A DNA stretch of 23,614 nt from contig CAZVKL010000016.1 in the NCBI GenBank assembly GCA_964627845.1, positions 1 through 23,614 on the forward strand. The letters run 5' to 3'. The stretch comes from DUUI01 sp964627845. GTDB lineage: Bacteria > Bacillota_I > Bacilli_A > Erysipelotrichales > Erysipelotrichaceae. Below the pieces are notes generated by a model that was not told the DNA's origin, ran no database searches, and saw only the letters and a program-made list of their open reading frames with translations. Below are positions 1-7,542 of the stretch, piece by piece. The position numbers and the translations under genes are program-made. Position 1 is the first letter of the stretch, and the number at the start of each line of letters is the position of its first letter.

Positions 1-411
1 GTCATCGTCCCGTACTTTTCATTTGGAGCTTTACAATTCAGAATCTCAGAAGTCTTACTCATCTTAGTTTTATTCAACAAGAAATATTGGGTCGGTCTCA
101 TTATCGGAACCTTTATTTCGAATTTATTTAGTCCACTAGGAATCATCGACTGGATTGTTGGAACTTTTGCATCGGCCATCTCGATTGCTCTGATGCTTCA
201 ATTTAAACATAAACTTTGGTTAAGCTTATTGATGCCAGTCATCGTCAATGGAATACTGGTAGGGATAGAACTTAACATCGTCTTTGAAACGCCATTATTG
301 ATGACCATCTTATCAGTTGGATTTGGTCAATTTGTTGTGGTGACATTAGCAGGCGGACTCTTATATAAACTCTTAGAGAACAATAAAGCATTCAAACAAA
401 TTCTAGATTAA
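1..411 (+). CDS. queT: QueT-family transporter, 3' part (5' end outside window)
   Basis: The reading frame is open from base 1 to the TAA at 409-411, giving 136 residues; the ATG at 193 is internal, not the start. The protein is hydrophobic with about four membrane segments visible. Near the left edge it has FGALQFRISEVL followed by a GLIIGTFISNL segment and a SPLGIIDWIVGTFAS stretch, the pattern of the QueT family, thought to be the substrate-binding S component of an ECF-type importer for queuosine precursors in the cell membrane. Only the family resemblance is visible; the substrate is inferred. The N-terminus, and any preQ1 riboswitch that may precede it, lie outside the window. A terminator follows directly, so this gene ends its own transcription unit. 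Confidence 0.75.
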   Translation, partial: VIVPYFSFGALQFRISEVLLILVLFNKKYWVGLIIGTFISNLFSPLGIIDWIVGTFASAISIALMLQFKHKLWLSLLMPVIVNGILVGIELNIVFETPLLMTILSVGFGQFVVVTLAGGLLYKLLENNKAFKQILD

Positions 412-441
412 AGCGAAGTCACACATGAACTTCGCTTTTTT
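411..441 (+). terminator. Rho-independent terminator after queT
   Basis: AAGCGAAGT (411-419) pairs with ACTTCGCTT (429-437) around a 9-nt loop, followed by a T run (436-441). The stem begins on the last base of the queT stop codon. The -10 box of the next gene starts only five bases after the T run, so terminator and rnmV promoter are packed together. Confidence 0.85.
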
Positions 442-445
442 CGTG

Positions 446-458
446 TATAATTTATGCA
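446..458 (+). promoter_or_regulatory. rnmV promoter, predicted leaderless start
   Basis: A perfect TATAAT lies at 446-451, followed by six bases and the ATG at 458. Normal -10 to +1 spacing puts transcription start on the A of that ATG. No Shine-Dalgarno precedes it and no good -35 is visible; that region is occupied by the queT terminator stem. This promoter would drive the eight-gene rnmV operon. Confidence 0.6.
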
Positions 459-967
459 TGGAAAAGATTTTTGAAGTGATCGTCGTCGAAGGACAAAATG
501 ATATCAACAAAGTAAAAAGCTGTCTTGATTGTGACTGTCTAAAAACAAATGGTACCCACTTAAGTAAAACATTTTTAGACTCCCTCAAAGAGCTTAATCA
601 AACGCGTGGGATTATTGTTTTAACCGACGATGATTATCCAGGAAGATGGATAAGAACTCAAATTCAAGAAGCCTTAGGGACTGTTAAACATGCCTATATT
701 GATAAGAAAGTATCCAGCACCCCCAAGAAAGTGGGGGTAGAACATGCTCATTGTCAGGAAATCATTAAAGCGATAAATCAAGTAAGAACGATGAAATCAT
801 TTCAACAATCGATGACTTACTCAGAATATTTAGAGTTAGACTTAGTATTAAACAGTCAAAAAAGAAATGAACTGATTAAGAAAATGGGACTACCAAGAAT
901 GAATGGTCGTCGCTTTTTTAATGTCTTAAATATGATGGGAATTAGTGCCAAGGAGTTAGACGTATGA
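458..967 (+). CDS. rnmV: Ribonuclease M5 (5S rRNA maturation)
   Basis: RNase M5 trims precursor 5S rRNA to the mature form in the cytoplasm. The 169-residue product has the Toprim glutamate motif near the N-terminus (IIVVEGQND-like, here VIVVEGQND), the acidic motif TDDDYPGRWIR in place of the usual TDPDYPG, the family motif KKVGVEHA, and a C-terminal helical part with MGLPRMNGRRFFNVL. The frame is open from an ATG at 425, but the family starts at MEKIFEVIVVEG, and that ATG (458) sits exactly at the predicted transcription start. The stop overlaps the ksgA start by 4 bases (ATGA), the same rnmV-ksgA pairing as in Bacillus. Identification is secure. Confidence 0.93.
   Translation: MEKIFEVIVVEGQNDINKVKSCLDCDCLKTNGTHLSKTFLDSLKELNQTRGIIVLTDDDYPGRWIRTQIQEALGTVKHAYIDKKVSSTPKKVGVEHAHCQEIIKAINQVRTMKSFQQSMTYSEYLELDLVLNSQKRNELIKKMGLPRMNGRRFFNVLNMMGISAKELDV
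719..738 (+). other. GC-rich hairpin inside rnmV
   Basis: ACCCCCA (719-725) and TGGGGGT (732-738) form a perfect 7-bp stem with a 6-nt AGAAAG loop. It uses CCC and GGG codons, uncommon in this AT-rich window, within the TPKKVGV segment. No T run follows, so it is not a standard terminator. Function unknown; it could be chance forced by the conserved protein motif. Confidence 0.35.
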
Positions 968-1779
968 AAACAATCGCTCAATATTCAGTGACCCAACAAC
1001 TATTAAAACAATATGACTTACACGCCAAAAAACGCTTTGGTCAAAACTTTATCATCGACCCCTCTGTGGTCCAAAAAATTGCGCGTGAATCAGGAGCCAC
1101 TCAAGAGAGTGTCTGCATTGAAATAGGACCAGGCTTAGGGGCACTCACCCAAAAGCTTTCTGAAGTAGCAAAACAAGTGATTAGTATCGAAATTGACGAT
1201 GATATGGTCGAAATCCTACAAAATGAATGCCAATTAGACAATGTTGAAATTGTTCATCAGGATTTCTTAGAATACGACCTCAACCAATTGAATTCTGCCC
1301 AAGACATTGTCGTCTGTGCCAATGTTCCATATTATATAACGACTCCAATCTTATTTAAATTAATTGAAAGTGATTTAAACATTCGCCAAATTACCTTGAT
1401 GGTCCAAAAAGAATTAGGGCAGCGTTTAGTCGCTCAGGTAGGTTCAAAAGAATACAATGCGCTCAGTATTATGATGGCTACGCTATTTGACTTTAAAACC
1501 ATCATGAATGTTAGCAAACGTTGTTTTTATCCATCGCCAAAAGTTGATTCAGTAGTAGTGGGTTTAATTCGCAAACCAAACACGCATCATCTGGACGATT
1601 ACTTTAAATTTGTTAAACAATCGTTTACACAGCGAAGAAAAACCTTGGTCAATAACTTAAAGGAAACCATTGATATTGTCCCGGCATTAAAACAATTGGG
1701 ACATAGTGAAATGATTAGACCACAACAATTATCTCCAGATCAATTTAGAGAATTATATGAGGCATTGTATGAAGCGTAA
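964..1779 (+). CDS. ksgA: 16S rRNA dimethyladenosine transferase RsmA/KsgA
   Basis: KsgA dimethylates two adjacent adenines in the 3' hairpin of 16S rRNA using S-adenosylmethionine, a late check in 30S assembly. The 271 residues match the family length. Visible motifs are KKRFGQNFIIDP (residues 22-33), the SAM-binding IEIGPGLGALT (52-62), the acidic end of the next strand at SIEID, the catalytic NVPYYITTPI (120-129), and FYPSPKVDSVVV plus FTQRRKTL in the C-terminal domain. The gene begins within the rnmV stop (4-base overlap) and its end overlaps ispE by 11 bases, so the three are probably translationally coupled. No odd features. Confidence 0.96.
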   Translation: MKTIAQYSVTQQLLKQYDLHAKKRFGQNFIIDPSVVQKIARESGATQESVCIEIGPGLGALTQKLSEVAKQVISIEIDDDMVEILQNECQLDNVEIVHQDFLEYDLNQLNSAQDIVVCANVPYYITTPILFKLIESDLNIRQITLMVQKELGQRLVAQVGSKEYNALSIMMATLFDFKTIMNVSKRCFYPSPKVDSVVVGLIRKPNTHHLDDYFKFVKQSFTQRRKTLVNNLKETIDIVPALKQLGHSEMIRPQQLSPDQFRELYEALYEA

Positions 1780-2611
1780 AGCCTATGGAAAATTAAATCT
1801 GGGACTCAACGTACTCAAAAAAAGAGAAGATGGGTACCACGATTTAAGAATGGTCATGGTTCCAGTCGATTTATTTGATACTGTTGAACTGTTACCCAGT
1901 GACCAGTTAAAAGTTGAAAGCAATAAATGGTATTTACCACTTAACGAGAAAAATACGGTTTATCAAGCTGTCAAATTAATGCATGAAAAATATCAAACAC
2001 CGATGAACTTTCACATCAAATTAGTTAAAAACATTCCCACTCAAGCAGGAATGGCAGGGGGATCAACCGATGGTGCCTGTGTGATTAACATGCTCAATGA
2101 AAGATATAACTTGAACCTCAGTAAAGAAGAACTCATTAATATCGGGGTTCAAATTGGAGCAGATGTCCCATTTTGTTTGTTTAATAAACCTGCCTTAGTT
2201 CAAGGAATTGGTGAAAAAGTCGATTTTCTAGATATTTACGATGACTTTCATCTATTCTTAGTTAAACCAAATTTTGGGATTAACACTAAATCATTATTTA
2301 GTCAGTTGAAAGTTATTGAGGAATCAAAAGTAGAATTTGAAAATTTAGTGGACGGTTTATGTGCCCATGATTACCAAAAAATATCACAAAACTTAATTAA
2401 TGATCTACAACCTCAAGCTATTAAACAACACCCAGAAATACAATCAATCATTGACGAGTTAATTGAATTTGGATTTGATAACGCCTGTATGACCGGCTCA
2501 GGATCAGTCGTCTTTGGAATTACTCAAAACGAACAGTTAGTCCGAGATGCAGTCATGAAGTTTTACTTAAAGTATCCGCTCGTGAAAAAATCAAAAATCA
2601 TCGCTCAATAA
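1769..2611 (+). CDS. ispE: 4-diphosphocytidyl-2-C-methyl-D-erythritol kinase
   Basis: IspE is the ATP-dependent kinase of the non-mevalonate (MEP) isoprenoid pathway and belongs to the GHMP kinase family. The product has the family N-terminus KAYGKLNLGLNVLKKREDGY with catalytic lysine K8, the ATP loop IPTQAGMAGGSTDGA (89-103), GADVPF containing the catalytic aspartate D132, and a late MTGSGSVVFG loop. I chose the ATG at 1769 (280 residues) over the one at 1757 because GAGG at 1759-1762 is a well-spaced ribosome binding site and the protein then starts like its relatives. The gene lies inside the rnmV-ksgA-ispE-glmU-prs order known from Bacillus. Confidence 0.95.
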   Translation: MKRKAYGKLNLGLNVLKKREDGYHDLRMVMVPVDLFDTVELLPSDQLKVESNKWYLPLNEKNTVYQAVKLMHEKYQTPMNFHIKLVKNIPTQAGMAGGSTDGACVINMLNERYNLNLSKEELINIGVQIGADVPFCLFNKPALVQGIGEKVDFLDIYDDFHLFLVKPNFGINTKSLFSQLKVIEESKVEFENLVDGLCAHDYQKISQNLINDLQPQAIKQHPEIQSIIDELIEFGFDNACMTGSGSVVFGITQNEQLVRDAVMKFYLKYPLVKKSKIIAQ

Positions 2612-2637
2612 ATGCTACAATAAGTTTGGAGGAAGTT

Positions 2638-4008
2638 ATGAAATATGCGATTGTGCTCGCCGGTGGGATCGGTAAGCGAATGAAATCATCGATCAATAAA
2701 GTCATGCATAAAGTGGTCGATAAACCCTTAATTGGCCATTTGGTTGAACATTTAGAACAATTAGATGTGAACCACATTGAAGTGGTCGTGGGTTATCAAC
2801 AAAAACAAATTAAAGAATATCTACAAGATCGAGTCTTTTACACAAACCAACAAGAACAACTTGGGACGGGCCATGCCCTTCAACAAGTGACCTCTTTAAA
2901 AGGAAAGACTGGAAAGACACTAATCTTAGTGGGGGATGTCCCATTAGTCACCCAAGAAACAATGAAACGACTTTATGATGAAAGTGAAGAGGTAGACTGT
3001 GTCGTGCTGACTGCGCAGTTTGATGACCCAAAAGGATATGGACGAATTATTCGCGATAATCAAGGCTATGTGAAAGCGATTATCGAAGATAAGGAATCAG
3101 ATCCACAACAACAAATCATCAAGGAAATCAACACAGGGATTTATTGTTTCGACAATGAAAAACTTTTTGAATATTTACCACAATTGTCCAACGAAAACAG
3201 TGTCAAGGAATATTTCTTAACGGATTTAATTGAAATATTTACCAAGAATAATCTAACTGTAAAAGCCATTCGAGTGAACGATAACCAAGAAGTGATGGGT
3301 ATTAATAACCGAGTTCAATTATCCAAAGCAAATTATTGGTTACAACAAAAGATTAATGAACATTGGATGTTAGAAGGGGTCACCATTATTGATCCTAACT
3401 CAACATATATCTCAATGGATACCACCTTAGAACAAGATATTACCATTTACCCCAATGTTCATATAAAAGGAAAATCAAGCATTGGCTCAGGAAGTGTTAT
3501 CTATCCAAACTCCTGGATTGAGAACAGTCAGATTGGCCAAAACACAACGATTGATAGTAGTAAAATTATGGACAGCATTGTTAAGGATAATGTGTCAGTC
3601 GGACCATTTTCTCATTTAAGAATGAACAGTCTGGTCGAAGATGACAACCGTATTGGCAACTTTGTGGAGTTAAAGAAAACCCACTTAAAACAAGATTCAC
3701 GCGTCGCCCATCTAACCTATTTAGGGGATTCGGAAATTGGATCAAACGTCAATATTGGTTGTGGCGTCGTGACCGTCAATTATGATGGTCTCAACAAGTT
3801 TAAAACGATCGTCAAAGACGGAGCCTTTGTTGGTTCCAACGTTAATCTCATCGCCCCTATTACAGTTGGAAAGAAGGCAGTAGTCGCTGCTGGCTCAACC
3901 ATCAGTCAAGATGTCCATGATGGAGACTTGGTGATAGAGCGATCAGAACCCATTATTAAAGAAGGAAAAGGATTTAAATACATCAACAAAAAGAAAGAGG
4001 AGGAATAA
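2638..4008 (+). CDS. glmU: Bifunctional UDP-N-acetylglucosamine pyrophosphorylase / glucosamine-1-P acetyltransferase
   Basis: GlmU makes UDP-GlcNAc: the C-terminal domain acetylates glucosamine-1-phosphate and the N-terminal domain adds UMP. The 456 residues match the family. The N-terminal half has LAGGIGKRM (7-15), K21 in SINKVMHK (most relatives have LPKV), GTGHALQ (77-82), GDVPL with metal-binding D100, and GINNR (221-225). From about residue 250 come left-handed beta-helix hexapeptides, with H358 in AHLTYLGDS as the catalytic base and NYDG at 381-384. GGAGG at 2628-2632 sets the ATG at 2638; a TTG at 2626 overlaps that site and is rejected. Both active sites look intact. Confidence 0.96.
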   Translation: MKYAIVLAGGIGKRMKSSINKVMHKVVDKPLIGHLVEHLEQLDVNHIEVVVGYQQKQIKEYLQDRVFYTNQQEQLGTGHALQQVTSLKGKTGKTLILVGDVPLVTQETMKRLYDESEEVDCVVLTAQFDDPKGYGRIIRDNQGYVKAIIEDKESDPQQQIIKEINTGIYCFDNEKLFEYLPQLSNENSVKEYFLTDLIEIFTKNNLTVKAIRVNDNQEVMGINNRVQLSKANYWLQQKINEHWMLEGVTIIDPNSTYISMDTTLEQDITIYPNVHIKGKSSIGSGSVIYPNSWIENSQIGQNTTIDSSKIMDSIVKDNVSVGPFSHLRMNSLVEDDNRIGNFVELKKTHLKQDSRVAHLTYLGDSEIGSNVNIGCGVVTVNYDGLNKFKTIVKDGAFVGSNVNLIAPITVGKKAVVAAGSTISQDVHDGDLVIERSEPIIKEGKGFKYINKKKEEE

Positions 4009-4013
4009 GAAGA

Positions 4014-4973
4014 GTGGAGAATATTATTGTCTTTTCATTAAGTAGTTCAGAAGAGTTAGCCGATCAAATCTGTGAACACCTACAAATACGTCGAGGTAAA
4101 ATTAGAGTTGATCACTTCGCGGATGGAGAAATCTTAGTCGAACCAGATATTTCAGTCAGAGGTAAAAACGTGTATCTTGTTCAATCAACCAGTTACCCTG
4201 TGAGTGAAAACTATATGGAAGTGCTCATTGCGTTAGACGCTTTCAAACGTGCGTCCGCCAAAGAAGTGACAGTTGTAAGTCCATATTTTGGATATGCTAG
4301 ACAAGACCGTAAGGCTCGTGCTCGTCAACCTATTACAGCGAAGTTAATGGCAGACTTACTCCAAGCTGCCGGAGCCGATAGAGTTGTGACATTGGATTTA
4401 CATGCTCCACAAATCCAAGGATTCTTTGATATTCCAATTGATGATTTAACGGCAACCACTTTATTTGGTCAATACTATCGACAAAAACATTTTGATGAAG
4501 ATCTGGTCATTGTTTCGCCAGACCATGGTGGGGCAACGCGTGCCCGTAAATTATCTGATGTGATTCCTAATTCAACCATTGCCATTATTGATAAGCGTCG
4601 GACTCAACCAAATGTTGCTGAATCAGTCAACTTAATTGGGGACGTCAAAGATAAAATCGCCATCATCGTGGATGATATTGTCGATACTGGTGGATCCTTA
4701 TTGGGTGGTGTTCAAATGCTTTACGATAAAGGAGCAAAAGAGGTTTATTGTGCCTGTTCACATGGAATTTTGTCCAGAGATGCGTGTCAAAAAATTGAAA
4801 ATTCTCCAATTAAAGAATTAGTTATTACCAACTCCATTCAACTTCCAGCCGAGAAGAAGAAATGTTCTAAGATAAAACAACTGTCAATTGCGTATATGCT
4901 CGCTAAAACAATTGAAGCGATTCAACATCACAATCCAGTCAGCGATATTTGGAAGATATTCAATGAAGATTAA
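4014..4973 (+). CDS. prs: Ribose-phosphate pyrophosphokinase (PRPP synthetase)
   Basis: Prs transfers pyrophosphate from ATP to ribose-5-phosphate, giving PRPP for purine, pyrimidine, NAD, His and Trp synthesis. The 319-residue product is a class I enzyme with FADGE (35-39), YARQDRKARARQPITAK (94-110), DLHAPQIQGFFDIPIDDL (128-145, containing H130), the catalytic flexible loop KRRTQPN (194-200) and the PRPP-binding VDDIVDTGGSL (219-229). The start is GTG, with GAGGAGG at 3997-4003 about 10 bases upstream and only five bases between glmU's stop and this start. The glmU-prs pair is conserved in Firmicutes. The end overlaps the next gene by 11 bases. Confidence 0.96.
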   Translation: MENIIVFSLSSSEELADQICEHLQIRRGKIRVDHFADGEILVEPDISVRGKNVYLVQSTSYPVSENYMEVLIALDAFKRASAKEVTVVSPYFGYARQDRKARARQPITAKLMADLLQAAGADRVVTLDLHAPQIQGFFDIPIDDLTATTLFGQYYRQKHFDEDLVIVSPDHGGATRARKLSDVIPNSTIAIIDKRRTQPNVAESVNLIGDVKDKIAIIVDDIVDTGGSLLGGVQMLYDKGAKEVYCACSHGILSRDACQKIENSPIKELVITNSIQLPAEKKKCSKIKQLSIAYMLAKTIEAIQHHNPVSDIWKIFNED

Positions 4974-5757
4974 ATGGATTGTCCTGGATTTAGACGGAAC
5001 ACTACTAAACTCTCAAAAAGAACTTCCAGACAAATTTTGGGAAATGAAAGAAGAACTTGAAGCGGCTGGAATTAAATTTATCTTAGCCAGTGGTCGCCAA
5101 CATGCACGCATGAGAAGTGTCATGACTCCTTTCTCGGATGATTTTTTATACCTCTCTGATAATGGAACCCTCGTTTTTGAAAACCAAGAAAGATTGTTAG
5201 CTAAAACAATTGAAAAGGATCTAGCCCAACGAATCATCGGACTTATCTGGCACCATTTTGAAGACTTGGATATCGTCGTCAATACGACTGAAAAATCCTT
5301 CTTCCATCGAGATATTACTCAAGATATGCTAGAAACGTTCAAAGAATATTATGAGAAATATGATTTCGTAGAAGACTTAACAACACTAAAAGAGGTCGTT
5401 AAGATTTCAATCTACGATAAAAATGATGTTTTTGAGAATATTGAAGTGCTCGATCAATTTCAAAATCAAGTCAATATTACCCACTCAGGACCTACCTGGG
5501 TCGATATTGTCCCTAAAGATGCCAACAAAGGGTTAGCCTTAGAGTTTGTCGCAAAAAAATACGGGATTGAAATGGAAGAAATTATGGTCTTTGGCGATGC
5601 GATGAACGACTATGATATGTTAAAGATAGCCGGTTATCCAGTCGTTATGGAAAACGCAGACCCACGATTAAAACAACAAGGGTATCGTGTTACTGCCTCC
5701 AATGATGAGAATGGTGTCATGAAAGTTTTAGAAGAATTACTCAATGACAGAACCTAA
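4963..5757 (+). CDS. Cof-type HAD-superfamily phosphatase, first copy
   Basis: A 264-residue member of the HAD IIB (Cof) family of cytoplasmic phosphatases, which usually act on sugar phosphates or other small phosphorylated metabolites; the substrate cannot be read from sequence. Motif I is LDLDGTLL with nucleophile D9 and D11, motif II is ASGR (S43), the motif III lysine lies in ANKG, and motif IV is FGDAMNDYDM, with a Cof-type cap between II and III. The frame extends further upstream inside prs, but the ATG at 4963, seven bases after GGAAG, gives the normal family start. It overlaps prs by 11 bases and is followed by a second HAD gene. Confidence 0.88.
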   Translation: MKIKWIVLDLDGTLLNSQKELPDKFWEMKEELEAAGIKFILASGRQHARMRSVMTPFSDDFLYLSDNGTLVFENQERLLAKTIEKDLAQRIIGLIWHHFEDLDIVVNTTEKSFFHRDITQDMLETFKEYYEKYDFVEDLTTLKEVVKISIYDKNDVFENIEVLDQFQNQVNITHSGPTWVDIVPKDANKGLALEFVAKKYGIEMEEIMVFGDAMNDYDMLKIAGYPVVMENADPRLKQQGYRVTASNDENGVMKVLEELLNDRT

Positions 5758-6502
5758 GATTATTTTCTTTGATATTGATGGGACCTTACTAAGTCCTATC
5801 ACCCATCACATCGAAGCCTCCACCATCAAGGTTTTACATCAATTACAAGCGAAAGGCTATCAGCTTGGTCTAGCAACTGGACGCTCTTTTGAGGCCACTA
5901 AAAATACTGGTTTATTAGATGTGCTACAGTGGGATGCACTGGTCTTAAACAATGGCCATAAAGTCTTTGATCAACAGTTTAATGTTATTTTTGAAACCAA
6001 GATTGATCCTAAAACGGTCCAACAATTTATTGATGCGGCACACCAGAGAAATATTGCCGTCATGGGACAGGGTGATTCTTGGCATATGTACTCCGATGAG
6101 AATGACATTGTCAGAGAAATCCATGCCGTCTTAGGAGATGTTCCTGAAAAAGAAATATTTGATCCGTCGATACCAATTTATAGTTTAATGGTCTATGGAA
6201 CAGACACTGAATTTGTTGAATCATTTAAAGCACTAAAACCGATTACGATGCACAATTATTCCGATATTGTCATTGATGGCATCCATAAATATACGGGGAT
6301 TAAGAAGGTGTTAGAACATCTTAATTTAGAAAGTTATATTGGAATGGGTGATTCACTCAATGATTATGAAATGGCCAAACATGCGAAGCTCTTTATTGCC
6401 ACCCATCAAGCGCATCCTAAACTTAAAAAATTGGCTCAGTTTGTGGTGAAGAGTGAACAGGATGAAATCGAAAAGGGAATGAAACAAAGTGGACTATTAT
6501 GA
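5744..6502 (+). CDS. Cof-type HAD-superfamily phosphatase, second copy
   Basis: A 252-residue HAD IIB phosphatase. Motif I is FDIDGTLL with nucleophile D10 and D12, motif II is ATGR, the motif III lysine is near KYTGIKKVL, and motif IV is MGDSLNDYEM. It is clearly diverged from the preceding HAD gene, particularly in the cap domain, so the pair probably do not share a substrate. It overlaps the preceding gene by 14 bases and the following one by 4 (ATGA). Only a weak AGAAGAA precedes the ATG, consistent with coupled translation. Family is secure, substrate unknown. Confidence 0.87.
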   Translation: MTEPKIIFFDIDGTLLSPITHHIEASTIKVLHQLQAKGYQLGLATGRSFEATKNTGLLDVLQWDALVLNNGHKVFDQQFNVIFETKIDPKTVQQFIDAAHQRNIAVMGQGDSWHMYSDENDIVREIHAVLGDVPEKEIFDPSIPIYSLMVYGTDTEFVESFKALKPITMHNYSDIVIDGIHKYTGIKKVLEHLNLESYIGMGDSLNDYEMAKHAKLFIATHQAHPKLKKLAQFVVKSEQDEIEKGMKQSGLL

Positions 6503-7035
6503 TTAATAAAGTTTATAAAGATTATCCGGAGATGCCATATATCAACGAAGCGCGAGATATTGAGGATTGGATTGAAAATCCCCATAAGTATCCATATTCT
6601 AAAGTAGAGAAGAAACAAATGGTTCGCCTTGATGAAGGGTTGTTACCAGGGGATGTGGTCCTGTTATGGCGAATTGGATTTAATAATTTCACCAATGAAA
6701 CCCATATTCCTGATTATTTTGAATACCGATATGGTGTCAATGCATACAACAGTCTTCAATTGTTAATGGATAAAGGCTATGTTGTTGAATGGGGCGTAAT
6801 TGAGTCAATGGACCTCATCAGTGCTGCCCAATTAAAGTCAGTTCTAAAGAAATACAATTTAAAACTGTCTGGTAAAAAAGATGATTTAATTCAACGAATC
6901 ATTCATGAAATCAGTGAAACAGAATTAGAGAAAGAGATTAAGACAAGAAAATATTTAATAACAGAGGATGGTCAAAAAGTTTTAGACAAGTATACCGATG
7001 AGATCATCAAAAAACACGGAATAAAACAAATGTGA
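6499..7035 (+). CDS. SAP-domain protein of unknown function
   Basis: A 178-residue soluble protein that I recognise only in part. Residues about 105-135 (MDLISAAQLKSVLKKYNLKL, then SGKKDDLIQRI) have the helix-turn-helix SAP pattern, usually a DNA- or RNA-binding module. The N-terminal 100 residues are rich in aromatic and acidic residues (EMPYINEARDIEDWI, YFEYRYGVNAYNSL) and match nothing I know. The C-terminus (KYLITEDGQKVLDKYTDEI) resembles the wing and last helix of a winged-helix fold. It is translationally coupled to the preceding HAD gene and is the last gene before a hairpin. Neighbours in rRNA processing (rnmV, ksgA) make RNA binding plausible, but that is inference. Confidence 0.7.
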   Translation: MINKVYKDYPEMPYINEARDIEDWIENPHKYPYSKVEKKQMVRLDEGLLPGDVVLLWRIGFNNFTNETHIPDYFEYRYGVNAYNSLQLLMDKGYVVEWGVIESMDLISAAQLKSVLKKYNLKLSGKKDDLIQRIIHEISETELEKEIKTRKYLITEDGQKVLDKYTDEIIKKHGIKQM

Positions 7036-7060
7036 TGCCTCAGGAATTTTCTTGAGGTAT
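7035..7060 (+). terminator. Hairpin ending the rnmV operon
   Basis: ATGCCTCA (7035-7042) pairs with TGAGGTAT (7053-7060), with one G-T pair; three inner pairs can extend it to about 11 bp around an ATTT loop. The T tract afterwards is poor (TTTAACGTT), so termination may be partial and transcription may continue into rpiB, where I see no convincing promoter. Confidence 0.5.
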
Positions 7061-7088
7061 TTAACGTTAGTGAAGAAGGAGAAAAAGG

Positions 7089-7538
7089 ATGAAAATAGGA
7101 ATTGGAAATGATCACGCTGGGGTTGATCTTAAAAATGCGATTGTTAAACACTTAGAAGAACAAGGGCATGACGTCATCAATTATGGAACAGACACAGCAG
7201 AGTCTTGTTCATATACGGTGGCTGGTAAGGCAGTGGCGCATGCTATTTTAAACAAAGAAATCGACTATGGCGTCTTGATTTGTGGGACTGGTGTCGGTAT
7301 CAGTATCAGTGCCAATAAAGTCAGAGGGATTCGAGCGGCTGTGTGTTCAGAACCCTACACAGCCCGTTTAGTCAAACAGCATAATGATGCTCAGATTATT
7401 GCGTTTGGTGCCCGAGTTGTCGGTGAAGGCACTGCTAAGATGATTGTTGATGAATTTTTAAACAATGAGTTTGAGGGAGGACGTCATCAAGGCCGCATCG
7501 ATCTAATTGAAGACGAGCATGATTTAGAAAGAGAATAA
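7089..7538 (+). CDS. rpiB: Ribose-5-phosphate isomerase B family (RpiB/LacAB)
   Basis: A 149-residue sugar-phosphate isomerase of the RpiB/LacA/LacB family, expected to interconvert ribose-5-phosphate and ribulose-5-phosphate. Visible catalytic and binding residues are D8-H9 in GNDHAG, C65 in CGTGVGISISANK, H98 in KQHNDAQ, and R132/R136 near GGRHQGRID. It is unusual at residues 38-46: ESCSYTVAG replaces the common S-V-D-Y-P type segment. A strong AAGGAG about 8 bases upstream sets the start. It is followed after four bases by an aldehyde dehydrogenase gene. A LacA/LacB-like or other aldose-phosphate role cannot be excluded. PRPP synthesis upstream uses ribose-5-phosphate, a possible metabolic link. 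Confidence 0.88.
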   Translation: MKIGIGNDHAGVDLKNAIVKHLEEQGHDVINYGTDTAESCSYTVAGKAVAHAILNKEIDYGVLICGTGVGISISANKVRGIRAAVCSEPYTARLVKQHNDAQIIAFGARVVGEGTAKMIVDEFLNNEFEGGRHQGRIDLIEDEHDLERE

Positions 7539-7542
7539 TGTT

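Noticed and set aside
425..457. Upstream ATG that would extend rnmV by 11 residues
   Set aside because: It lies inside the queT terminator hairpin and upstream of the -10 box, and the family begins at MEKIFEVIVVEG.
2626..2637. TTG start that would extend glmU by four residues
   Set aside because: It overlaps the GGAGG that serves the ATG at 2638, where the family begins.
7033..7035. Possibility that UGA encodes Trp as in mycoplasmas
   Set aside because: Several genes with family-normal ends stop at TGA (rnmV, SAP gene, addB), and Trp residues in conserved motifs, such as ALDH TPWNYP and ExoA SWNVNG, use TGG.
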